Below are positions 9,701-17,500 of a stretch of 64,000 bases of DNA, one piece after another. Both the position numbers and the translations under genes were made by a program. The notes below the pieces were generated by a model. That model was given only the letters and a program-made list of their open reading frames with translations. It had not been told where the DNA came from and ran no database searches. The stretch is from Limnomonas spitsbergensis. Its lineage: Eukaryota > Chlorophyta > Chlorophyceae > Chlamydomonadales. Location: the NCBI GenBank assembly GCA_037349105.1, contig JAYJMM010000009.1, positions 434,001-498,000 of the forward strand, in the 5' to 3' direction. The first letter of the stretch is position 1. Each line of letters begins with the position of its first letter.

Positions 9701-10739
9701 TAAACCCTTGAGCCTAAACCATAAACCCTAATGGCCCATCAGGTGGACGCCAGCCTCCAGCGTGAGCCTCTGAGCCTCTACCGGCTGCTGCCCTCGGCGG
9801 TAGTTGCGCGCGGTGTCCGCTCGACTGGCTACCGCCCCGACCGCTGCATCTCCGACTTTGTTTTGTGCGGTGGGAGCTGCGTGGCCGTGGGGGCACACTG
9901 TGGGCTGGTGGTGGTGGAGCCCAGCGAGGAGTTTGCAGCGGTGTGGGGGACCCCGCCGTTCTACGCGCCGGAGACGGCGACAGCCGCAGTCGAGGATTTG
10001 CTGCTTATGCATACCGGGTGAGAGGGGGGAGGAAGGGGGAAGGAGGGGTTGAAGGGGGGGGGGGTCAGTGGCAGGGGAGGTAAAGGCTTGGGTGGAGAGG
10101 GTGCAGGGCCGAAAGTGGGAGGGAGATGGTGGAGGCAGAAGTGGGGTCAGGGTGGGTGGCCAATAAGCAGCTCTCCCTCAAACACACACCCTTCCCTCTC
10201 TTGCCCCCTCCTCCTGCCTCCCATCTCTTCATGTTGTGTCTGCAGGTGGGTTGAGGAGGCTGGCGGGATCCTAGCGGACGAGGAGGAGGGGGTGACGGAG
10301 GTGTCGCCGCTGGTCTCCTACTGCGGCGAGGGGCTGGAGCTGGTCGTGGAGGGACGCACATTCAAGGACGCGTACGAGCTGGGGCTGCAGGTAGTGGAGT
10401 GTGTGTGGTGGAGGGGGGGGGGAGGTGCTAGGGGCAAGGTGCTTCAGGGGGCACTGTCCGTGTTGAACCAAGGATGTATGACTGCTGGCATGCATGTTTC
10501 AATGACGTGGCACCTCTGGGCCCTGCTGAAATGTGTAGGAATCCCGTGGCCAGTTATCAGGATGGGTTTTGAATGCTTGAGTTCCTGTTGCCCACCTTGC
10601 TTGTGTTCCTGGTGCCCCACCTTCCCAGGGTTATGCGAGCAGTTCTCAGAGCATGACGAACGTCGGGCCGTGGCTGCTGCCCTTTGCTGCGGTGTACGCG
10701 ATCATGGCAGCGCTCAAGCTGGCTCAGTCCTTGAAATGA
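649..10739 (+). CDS. UAP1: UDP-N-acetylhexosamine pyrophosphorylase-like protein (11 exons, 5' end uncertain)
   Basis: Exons: 649-780, 2327-2497, 3274-3408, 4790-4916, 5471-5672, 6561-6706, 7327-7455, 9173-9375, 9743-10017, 10246-10390, 10629-10739; 591 residues from exon 649 on, and every junction keeps phase. UAP1 enzymes join UTP and GlcNAc-1-phosphate into UDP-GlcNAc in the cytosol. Family landmarks appear in the expected order: LLMAGG, DVGLPSTKPLLQLYAERL, WYIMATAATEAS, YYGLEPSQV, DGKVVMESQYKVARAPGGS, AVDDNIMAKIADPTFLGY, and EVSPLVSYCGEGLE. Two things are odd. The GGxGTRLGxxxPKG nucleotide-binding loop is replaced by GGLSGEASCLT, about four residues shorter. The last exon encodes a hydrophobic helix (VGPWLLPFAAVYAIMAALKL). 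The first two exons have no recognised UAP1 match and could be an N-terminal extension. No start codon is assigned. Family assignment is strong; activity is doubtful. Confidence 0.82.
1373..1495 (+). repeat. Dispersed repeat, copy 1 (partner at 12942)
   Basis: About 115 bp from GGGGCATGGGCGCAAGGGGA through GCCAGGAGCATCAAG to TGCGGAGATCTTGG. A diverged copy lies at 12942-13062 in the same orientation. Function unknown. Confidence 0.7.
1496..1915. repeat. G-rich minisatellite, 25-bp unit
   Basis: About 16 units of GCAGACGGAAGGGGGAGGTG plus a run of G inside an intron of the UAP1-like gene. Every unit has several G-runs, so the + strand could form G-quadruplexes. Long proline-rich or glycine-rich ORFs across it are repeat artefacts. 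Confidence 0.9.
2327..2497 (+). CDS. UAP1-like gene, exon 2 (coiled-coil-like)
   Basis: CTCCAG acceptor and GTATGG donor, 57 codons, phase 0. The product includes IADKLDALDAKLQAVAAAI, a heptad-like amphipathic stretch that suggests a short coiled coil. Degenerate copies of its 3' edge follow at 2590-2815. Confidence 0.6.
2490..2815 (+). repeat. Tandem copies of exon 2 donor edge (~95 bp unit)
   Basis: The exon end and donor, ACGAGCAG/GTATGGAAT, recur near 2592, 2681 and 2790. Each is followed by TAAGTGTGGA-like and CAACTGTTTCCA-like sequence. They are degenerate copies of the real border at 2497, so the intron holds three decoy 5' splice sites. Confidence 0.88.
2941..3170. repeat. 15-bp minisatellite (ACTCCTCCCGAGCCC)
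   Basis: About 15 near-identical units, some with CTGCC for CTCCC. The polypyrimidine-rich array lies about 100 bases before the exon 3 acceptor. Confidence 0.9.
3274..3408 (+). CDS. UAP1-like gene, exon 3
   Basis: 45 codons, phase 0; acceptor CTTCAAG (a weaker AAG) and donor GTGGGT. The helical, charged product (AERLREEVRIYLQFAKLREH) occupies the place of the UAP1 N-terminal helical region. Its last 25 bases and the donor seed the minisatellite that follows. Confidence 0.65.
3390..4160 (+). repeat. ~64-bp minisatellite carrying the exon 3 donor
   Basis: About ten units. Each has GGTTTAGACCCTTAACCCTA (telomere-like) followed by AGCCCAGTCTGGCAGAGGCA CAG and GTGGGTG. The second part copies the last 25 bases of exon 3 plus its 5' splice site. 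Confidence 0.9.
4260..4785. repeat. Polypyrimidine-rich degenerate repeat before exon 4
   Basis: CCCCTGATCCCC, TCCCGCTCC and TTTCCCACTCCCCTTCAGT blocks recur with a period of roughly 70-80 bases up to the exon 4 acceptor. It forms a long pyrimidine tract with several CAG sites. Confidence 0.75.
4790..4916 (+). CDS. UAP1-like gene, exon 4 (start of catalytic domain)
   Basis: GTTGCAG acceptor, GTGAGT donor, ends in phase 1. Encodes LNNWCMAGYKLVARGQAAVL then LMAG, matching the helix and first beta strand before the nucleotide-binding loop of UAP1 proteins. Confidence 0.8.
4911..5245 (+). repeat. Edge copies of exons 4 and 5 in the intervening intron
   Basis: GCAGTGCTGCTCATGGCTGGTG (exon 4 end plus donor) recurs at 4940 and 4990. 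GCCTACCCTCCACCAAGCCC at 5036 and a longer copy of the exon 5 start at 5168-5250 are degenerate pseudo-exons; the latter has CCTAGC in place of the lysine codon. Confidence 0.82.
5471..5672 (+). CDS. UAP1-like gene, exon 5 (altered G-loop, DVGLPS)
   Basis: CCTTCAG acceptor in phase 1; ends in phase 2 before GTATGC. Encodes GGLSGEASCLT, where a GGxGTRLGxxxPK loop is expected, then the well-conserved DVGLPSTKPLLQLYAERL and WYIMATAATEAS. Confidence 0.82.
5680..6260. repeat. G-rich TTTAGG/GGGTAGG degenerate repeat with exon 5 edge copies
   Basis: Blocks of GGTGGGGTCAGAGGGTAGGG and GGTTTAGGTGGGG repeat about ten times. Two degraded copies of the exon 5 end (CACAG.TGTGACAGAGGCATCC) lie at 5808-5850 and 6180-6215. 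Confidence 0.8.
6421..6462 (+). pseudogene. Degenerate copy of exon 6 start
   Basis: GGAGACCTGCTCCTACTCTG and GCCTGTAGCCCAGCCAAGTA repeat the 5' part of exon 6 (6561 on) with a stop codon inside. It is a non-functional pseudo-exon 130 bases upstream of the real one. A microsatellite of CACA follows at 6470-6515. Confidence 0.75.
6561..6706 (+). CDS. UAP1-like gene, exon 6
   Basis: GTCTGCAG acceptor, phase 2 in and phase 1 out. Encodes YYGLEPSQVHVF and GDDGKVVMESQYKVARAPGG, which match the UAP1 stretch around the FGL..(D/E)V and APDGNGG motifs (GGS here instead of DGN). Confidence 0.85.
6785..6915 (+). pseudogene. Degenerate copy of exon 6 end
   Basis: GATGATGGGAAGGTGGTCAT, GGAGTCCCAATTCTAGGTGG and CACATGCACCTTGAGACAGC copy the last 65 bases of exon 6 with a stop (TAG) in the reading frame. 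Confidence 0.78.
7327..7455 (+). CDS. UAP1-like gene, exon 7 (uridine-site segment)
   Basis: CCTTAG acceptor, GTGAGA donor, phase 1 in and out. Encodes GEVFRGLRDSGML then VHAVDDNIMAKIADPTFL, the counterpart of the conserved VDN..V.(V/I)ADP.F(I/L)G segment. Four degenerate copies of its 3' half follow before the next exon. Confidence 0.87.
   Translation: MRYFVDCATPACCLICSAWVYAAWTFTRWMITSWPRSPTLPS
7490..7690 (+). pseudogene. Two degenerate copies of exon 7 3' half
   Basis: Copy 1 (about 7501-7577) keeps a full reading frame, DVHAVDENIVAKIADPTFL, and a GTGAGA donor. Copy 2 (about 7604-7681) reads NVHSVDNNLMAKI and then diverges. Copy 1 is intact enough to be an alternative exon end, but I see no good acceptor for it. 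Confidence 0.75.
7715..8815 (+). repeat. Minisatellite of ~34 bp with variable G-runs
   Basis: About 32 units of CATTGGGTGGGTGTGCGCTT CCTGAG followed by 7-13 G. The core GTGGGTGTGCGCT resembles exon 7 (GTGGGTGTACGCTGC). Unit differences are almost only in G-run length. Minus-strand ORFs of up to 429 residues rich in HTHP and PPP are artefacts of it. Confidence 0.93.
8836..8892 (+). pseudogene. Third degenerate copy of exon 7 end
   Basis: TTATGGCCAAGGTTCTTGAC CCGACCTTGCTAC/GTGAAG repeats the last 45 bases and the donor of exon 7, downstream of the G-run array. Confidence 0.75.
9032..9103 (+). pseudogene. Partial duplicate of exon 8
   Basis: An ACAG acceptor then GYCLSISLDCATKMVDPESV in frame, about 90% identical to the start of exon 8, diverging after PNAM. 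Splicing through both copies would break the frame, so this is a pseudo-exon or a mutually exclusive alternative. Confidence 0.8.
9173..9375 (+). CDS. UAP1-like gene, exon 8
   Basis: ATCACAG acceptor, phase 1 in and 0 out. Encodes GYCHSISLDCAAKVVDPESV, aligning with the G.(C/F)I...AD.GAKVV segment of UAP1. A second, diverged copy of its first 70 bases lies at 9032-9103. Confidence 0.83.
9743..10017 (+). CDS. UAP1-like gene, exon 9
   Basis: CCATCAG acceptor, GTGAGA donor, ends in phase 2. Encodes DFVLCGGSCVAVGAHCGLVV, EPSEEFAAV and PETATAAVEDLLLMHTG. These align with the FD.F..A....V.EV.RE.EF.P.KN and P.(T/S)AR..L..LH.CW region of the family. Confidence 0.83.
10246..10390 (+). CDS. UAP1-like gene, exon 10 (SPLVSYCGEGLE)
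   Basis: GTCTGCAG acceptor, phase 2 in and 0 out. Encodes WVEEAGGILAD and EVSPLVSYCGEGLELVVEGR, a near-exact match to the C-terminal EVSPL.SYAGE.LE motif of UAP1 enzymes. Confidence 0.88.
10629..10739 (+). CDS. UAP1-like gene, last exon (hydrophobic C-terminus)
   Basis: TTCCCAG acceptor, phase 0, 36 codons then TGA. Encodes GYASSSQSMTNVGPWLLPF and a hydrophobic run of about 20 residues ending ALKLAQSLK. It looks like a tail anchor. UAP1 enzymes are normally soluble, so transcript evidence would matter here. Confidence 0.6.
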   Translation, partial: GYASSSQSMTNVGPWLLPFAAVYAIMAALKLAQSLK

Positions 10740-11388
10740 GGGACGTTTTGAACTTGTGTGTTGAGGCTTGAGAAGCTGGCAGTGCGTTACGTGCTTGACT
10801 TGCTTACATGAATGCTCGTCACGGGCTGCTTAAATGCGTCTTGCAAGGAGGCTGGGGCGTAACATGGTTAGGCGTCAGCGCCCGCTTTCTCATAGAATCG
10901 GACTGGTGTACCTTAAAAGGGCATAAGACGGATGGTGGCAGGCAGTTTGCGTGACCGGGCGTTCAGCGTCCGCACCTCCTTTTATTAGGGCGCGGCCTCA
11001 TGTAGTCATGTAACTTGGATGGACATTTAGGATGGCGTTTGTCTGACATGAATCAGGGACTCCGTACCAGGGGCCTCCGCGCCGCCCTTCCTAAGAGAAG
11101 TGGAGGCATGCAACGAAGAGGAAATTGAGCAGATGTAGCGGTATATTGTTGCACCTAAGGAATAGTTCGTGGCAGCATGTACTTCGCTTCCACAACGCAG
11201 CGGTTGCACCAGCAGCACAGCAAGACAGCCCACTCATGGCGGCCGACATGCAGCTCGCTGTCCGGCAGGACGCAATTGGTGCAGTGAATTGCTAGGTGCC
11301 TTGCTGGAGCTGGGATTAGCCGTTCCTAAACTGCGTCAGACAGCAACTGACGTACAGCCGCTGCCTGTCAGAGAGGTGCTAGCGCTAG

Positions 11389-11688
11389 TTGATGCAGCGT
11401 ACGAGCGGGCGCAGCTGGATGCAGCTGGCAGAGGGGATCCCAGAGATCCTGCCACTGAACACAGGTCTGCGGCCGCCTACCGCACCTGGTTTTAGTATAC
11501 GGCGGGCGCACGCCAGGAACCGCACTAGCAAACGGGCGAGCGCTCGAGTGTGCCCCAAATTCAGGCCGCGACTCGGTGCGGCCAACACAACTGATAATAG
11601 AGGACGGCACAGCGATCAGCAGCGTGACACAGGCAATTGCCAACGGTGTTGGGCTGAGGGACACGGCACGCACGTGTGCTTTAAGTGA
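11389..11688 (+). pseudogene. Possible retroelement gag fragment with a CCHC knuckle
   Basis: A 99-residue frame ends in CQRCWAEGHGTHVC, an exact CX2CX4HX4C zinc knuckle preceded by an Arg-rich stretch. That pattern is typical of gag or LINE ORF1 proteins. Nothing else of an element is recognisable nearby, so this is at most a scrap, and a chance match is possible. Confidence 0.3.
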
Positions 11689-12941
11689 AAGAGAGGCTGA
11701 GGGCGAGAGGTTGAGCAGGCCCCCTGAAGGGCGCCACCGACTTCCAGCAGTTGTACCAGGGCAGGCATGGGTGGGAAGCTCTGGCTTTTGTTGAGGGCTA
11801 GCCTCCTGTCTCTTTTTTTGCTTCCTAGGGACTGGTTCTTTGCCTTTTTGTGTCTCTCTTGCTTTCAGAGGCGGGGATCCTTCGGTCTGCCTTCCGTTTT
11901 CTGGAGAGGTGTTTTTCTTTGCCCCTTGTGCTCCTCTATGTCTTTCCTCTAGTCCCCTTACTCTCTCCTCCCAATCAGACAGGATGTCGGAGAGCCCGCA
12001 GGCAGAGGTGTGAGGCCCTGGTTTTGTGTAACTTGTACATGAGCTTTTGAAGGCTAGTCTCTTCAGGGGCAGGGGATTCGGTTTGCCTGACTTATTGTTT
12101 AGGGGGTTAACTTGCTATCCTTTCTTGCCTCCTGTGCCTTCTCCCTTAACTTTCCCTGCTAGCTTTTTGTTTGCTGACGTGGCCGAGCTTCATCGGAGGT
12201 GTAACGTCATTAACACCTTCACTTCAGACTGGCCCCTGAATGTGGGCACCTTCAGAAGTGTGATGTTGATGCCCCTCGTTCGCCAAGGAAAATAAAATCC
12301 ATTCAAATGTTGAAAACGGTGTACCTATTAATCAAGGACTACAAAAACGGAGTTTTAGATGAGGATAAGTAGATTCTACATCCTGGAACATTCGAATCCT
12401 AAAATATAGGCAGATTTCAGGGTGTGGAATCCTCGGTGGAATCTTTAAATCCTCCACAGGCTAGGCCAAAAAGGCTCTCCCTGCAAACCATTCAACACTA
12501 AATCATATACTCGTCCCACATGCGTCCTCATGGGCGCCCAATGGCCTGATAAAAGCGGAATCAGGTCACATTTATGCAGGCGTCGGTTGAAAGCCAAATC
12601 AACTCAAAAAGCCTTTTCGGTAGATTTAGAATCACAGTTTCAACAACTCAACGGAACAATTTGCTATTTCGGCACTGTTGACATTTCCCTCCAAGGCCTC
12701 AGAGCCTACAACAGTAGGCCAGCCCACTGAGCCAGCTGGCTCCCGTCATCACCCGAGCTTTCCTCTGACACCAGCATGCCTTGGAAGTGGCCGCTGGACC
12801 TGGGCTTGGGACGAGGCTTGGGAGACGCCCGCTTGCGCCTGGGGCATGTGGCGCAGGCCATGGCAACAGACTGCAGGACATTGTGTGCACAGGGGAGGGG
12901 GTGCGCGGATCAGAGGGGGCATGAACAATGGGTGAGGGAGC

Positions 12942-13062
12942 GGAGGGGCATAGGCGCAAGGGGAGAGGAGTGCAGGACGGATGAAATGCCAGGAGCATCA
13001 AGCCACACGATGACACGAGATGTCTTTTTGGCGCCTTCGGAACTGCGGGGATCTTGGGGGAG
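12942..13062 (+). repeat. Dispersed repeat, copy 2 (partner at 1373)
   Basis: Shares GCGCAAGGGGAGAGGAG, GCCAGGAGCATCAAGC and GGCGCCTTC.GAACTGCGG with 1373-1495, in the same order and orientation, with small indels. Confidence 0.7.
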
Positions 13063-14188
13063 GAGATCAGGGGCATGCAGCATGAGGCAGGTTCTTGTTG
13101 TCCAGCAGGTTGATCGAGATTCCTCGTCGAAAAACTTCCAACAGCAGCCCTAGAGCGCATGAGCCACTGACCACATGTCCTTGTTTCCAGGCTTGATCTA
13201 TTTTGGTCAGGAGATGTCATATCCTGATATTGCAGCTGCAATGCCTGCCAGTCACAATGCCCACCGTCCCCACATAAAAAAGCTAGGTTTTCAGCTTCGG
13301 CTGCCGGGATTAAAAAGCCCAGACAGGGCCCCAGAAACGCTGTTTCTCTCCGTGGTGCTTGTGTGCTGGCCCCTGTCCCGGAAAGGTTCTGTGCAGTTCA
13401 AATGGAGCGCCTGGCGCGAAAAATGATCCATGGGCACAGCACATAGCTGATGCTTGACAGACTAGTGCCTGTGGCCATGCATGAGACATCGATGCTGTTT
13501 TGCCTCAAAGGCACCATGCATCCATGTGTTCTGGATCCGCTCTTGATGGCTTGAGCGCATCCAGAGAAAGCGGAAATTGCCCAAGCCGGGTCTTTTCGCA
13601 CCTTCCAGGGGTGGATGCATTGAATGGCCATGACGCAGGCCTTCTGCTGCGACGAGGTTTCCAACGGCGTCGTCTCCAGACGGTCCACAGTGGGCATCGA
13701 GGCCGGGCTCCTCAAGGCGACAGGAGCCTAGCATGAATAGTGGATGCTTTCATTCAAATATCATGCAAAGCAAGAGGAGGCACGTGAATGCCACCTTGAT
13801 CATCTCGTTCTGTGGTCCGCATTTGGAGATGTTTGCGCTGCACTGACGAGACTGGTTAGCACCAGTGAGGGTGTTCATCGCGGTAGTGATTGAGATTGGA
13901 GATGGATACAGGGGTGCACAATGCCGATCAGGAGGAGTTGGGCGAACTTGGGGTTGAGACACAGGGTCACGTGTCAGGATTTAGGGCAAAAGCGAGAGCG
14001 CGTTGTCGGTTAGATCTGTTCGAGCATCTTCAAGCCCAGGCCTGGAGCACAAGCCGACGCATTATTTTCTTTTAAATTGTGGGTTCCCCTCTGACAATGA
14101 CCCACGCTTCCTGATCCTAAAAATTGGCATGATCAGCATCTACTAGGAAAAGTCACGCGAATTTGAATAGTAAACAGAGTGGATAATC

Positions 14189-14589
14189 ATGCAGGCCACC
14201 CGTCCAAGGCCATTTCCCCACAACTCCCAATTAAAAGCACCAGCCTCAGGAGCAACAGATGAGGCAGATGACCAGATCCTCAAAAACAATCCTTGGGGCA
14301 AACCTCCTCTGCGCAAACGTCCAGGTTCACAAATTCAAAAACAAAATGTCCCGGATAGATATGGATCAGCTGGATTACCAGCAGCGGCTGCACCCCAGCT
14401 ACCCAACTGCCCTGCTGCTCCTGCTCCTTCTGAAAAACAGCCGGATCCATCAGTATCTGGAGACCTGCAAGCAGGCGACACTTGCATCGCTGCATTGATC
14501 GAGAATGTGAAGCGAGAAGTGGGTCTGGCTGTGTTTGACCCGGGCTTGATGCAGCTGCATCTATCACAGTACATCGAACAAGGGCGCAG
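14189..14589 (+). CDS. MSH4: MSH4 exon 1
   Basis: ATG at 14189 is the first after an in-frame TAA at 14171. The first 95 residues are low-complexity (P, A, Q rich). They are followed by IAALIENVKREVGLAVFDPG and LHLSQYIEQGR, the conserved MSH4 N-terminus. Donor GTACGTG in phase 2. Confidence 0.88.
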
Positions 14590-17500
14590 GTACGTGGATC
14601 ATTTTAAATTAGCTGTGCACCAGGCCAGATTTGGCTGGTTGCTGGGTGACCGCCAGTGGGCCTATGGGGGCCAAACCTTGACTGGCCTGCGGCCATTGGA
14701 TCAGGCTGCAGGAGTTCTGCACCAGGCCAACGCGATCGTAGGCCATGATTTTCTATATTGGAACAGAGGCACCCTGAACGAAACAGCGATGTTGTTGGGG
14801 ATCCAGCATTCCAGCCTGTGATGGGGCGGACAGGTCCGGCAGGGTAAAGCCAGTAAACTAGATCCAGGACATAACAATACAGCTGCACCAGTGGCGTCAC
14901 CCTAGAGGTGCAATGTTGTTAACCCGTCGCGTTACAATGAATAAGGCCGGAAGTGTGGCCATGAGGATCCAGAATGTGATGGGAGTTTGTAGCATTCTTA
15001 CCAGTAAGACCAAAGGATCCAGATGTATTTAGTTAACGTCCTCTTAAGTTATTAGGATCGTTTCAGAGTCGTGTTGGGACACTTGGGCCTGGCTGCTTTT
15101 GATCCTGTAATGATGCAGCTGCACCTCGGGCTGCTTGGCAGCACATCGAATACCGGTAAGGCGGCAGGTGCGTCCATTAATTGAGGATCCAGGATATTGT
15201 AAGGACATGTTGGGGGAAAGTCCACCTGGTTGTTTTTGATCCCGGGTTGATGCAGCTACACAAATCGCAGGACATCCAGCAAGGCCGCGGATCAGTGGAT
15301 TGGTGATTATTTGCAAACGCACTACTTGCACTAGCCTCTCGCAACCACTCTCTCTTAAGCCTGCATGAATTTCTAGCCAACACCTCACATGTCGCTGTTT
15401 TTATTTTAGGGCGCTTCAGTCGCAATTGAACTGCATGACGGCCTACGGCCGAGGGCGCTTTGTGCAGCATGCCCTACTGCCTGGTCCACACGCTTGGGTT
15501 ACCGGCGGCAGGCCGGTGAAGATTATGTCCCAATCCGCCCAGAGGTGGCTGCCCATCAACCTGGCAAAGGTGGTCTGGTACACACTAAAATAAACAATAC
15601 CACCTCCTCCACCTACCCCCAGCCAGCTCAGCCCTCGCCCCATACCCCTCCTATCCTCTCTGTCCCCGACACTCCAGATTCTCCACCAGATCTGCCATAC
15701 CCTCCAGCTAGCTTCCTCACCTCGTACAACAGGCCCCCAAATGTGAAATCTAAACACGTCGAAAGTCCCAAATCAACCACTGCATGTAAACCTTCCTTTC
15801 CAGCTGTCTCCCTGAAGCAAATCGCCATTATGGCCTAATACGGGGAGATCTGCTTCTTAAGATCTCTCCCAGTTTCTGCTGTCGATGGTCCAATTTGCAA
15901 AAACATATTAGTTAATTTTAGGGCTGCGTGAAGATATTTAAATACTCCTGCCCTCAATGCTTCCTGAGATCTCTATCTCTGCCCCCCTCTGTCCCGCAGC
16001 TACAGCACCACCCGCCTGCTGCTAAGCACCTTGTCTGTCGGCGAGGCAGTCGTGGTGGAGGCAGCTGAGAGGCACCTTGCCTTCGCGGCCTCAGGCGTTG
16101 GCATGGCCGTGCACGGCCTCTCCACATCCCGCCTGCCCCGGCGCGCCTTTGATGACACACAGGGCCTCAAAGCGGTCCTCGCCTGCTGCAACGATGAATC
16201 ACAGGCCATGCTCAGCCACACCCAGGTGGGGTGTCCAAAGGGACAGGCAGGTGATGAGTAGATGTATGAAACGATGCAACCTGGAGTGTGCTTGAGGGGA
16301 GGCTCCCACACTGGTCTATGAAGCGTGGGTTGTGGTAGGTATTTTCTTGCTGTCAGGGGGCCCTGCTTGGGACTTTAAGGGGGGAAGGGTCAAAATCTGG
16401 CTACCTTAAGCTTTGCTATACAGATAATAAAAAATTGCAGGTAAATCTTCAGGTTAAAAAAGATGCATTAAGTCGAAGATTTTGAATTATTAAAAAAGAG
16501 AAACCATGACGTGTCAAAGGCCATGCGCAGCCACACCCATTTGGAGCATCCTTGAGGGCGGGTGGTAAATACAGGAATAAAACGGCATGCACCCGGATGT
16601 GGGTTAAGGAAGCATCAGAGTAAGGGCGATACAAAGATAACTGAATTGTTATTATTTGGTTTCCGGGTTCTGGTTTAAGGTAGCAGCATGGACTCGCCCA
16701 TGAAGCAAGGATCATGGCCACTGTTTATGTTCATGTGCTCCAGCTACAATTCAGCTACAATCCAGCTACAAATCAGCTACACATCAGCTAGAACTCAACA
16801 ACAATCCAGCTACAGTTCAGCTACATCACAGCTCACGGCCAAGTGGGCCTGGTGCAGGCGATCCTTAGCGGGTTTAGGATGCAAGAGGCTGGAAAAGAAA
16901 GGGGCGACTGCTTGGGGCATTGATTGCAAAGTCTCGGGCTACCAACAGGAGGCCGAGTGGGCCTGGTGCAGGAGATCCTTATACTCGGGCCACCCACAGG
17001 AGGTCGATCAAAAGCCGGTCCCCATTGCCTCAGCTGCAGCCTCCCAGCCACCCTCCAAAGTCGGTCTACGGTGTATAAAAATACGTAGTTGCATCGGCCG
17101 CTTTAGTGAATTGCGACCAGCAGTCCTGCCTTGGCCTTCATTGCAAATTGCGACCAGCAGTGTTGCCATGCTTTGCGACAAGCCATGCTGCCTGTATTGT
17201 GACCAGCAGTTGCAATGGCCGTTAAAGCAAATTGCAAGCAGCAGTGCTGCCATGCCATTGCAACCAGCAGTGCTGCCTTGGCCTCTATTGCGACCAGCAG
17301 TGGGCATGGCCTCTATTGCAGATTGTGACCAGCAGTGTTGCCATGCTTTGCGTGCCGGCAGTGCTGCCATGCCACTGCGACCAGCATGGGCCACGGCGGC
17401 TAAAGCAAATTGTAACCAGCAGTGTTGCCATGCTTTGTGTGCCTGCAGTGCGGCCATGCCATTGCGATCAGCATTGGCCACAGCCGCTAAAGCAAATTAT

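Larger units (their letters stand above)
10740..14188. other. Intergenic region between the UAP1-like gene and MSH4
   Basis: No complete gene is seen. It begins with the presumed 3' UTR of the UAP1-like gene. It contains a gag-knuckle fragment (11389-11688), a copy of the GGTGTAACGTCATTAAC dispersed motif near 12197, and dispersed-repeat copy 2 (12942-13062). The MSH4 promoter should lie before 14189; I see no clear core element. Confidence 0.6.

Noticed and set aside
15412..15590. Possible MSH4 exon (ALQSQLNCMTAYGRG...) between exons 1 and 2
   Set aside because: It fits phase on the left, but direct joining of exon 1 to 16000 gives the conserved QGRSYSTTRLLL segment, and this stretch has no family similarity.
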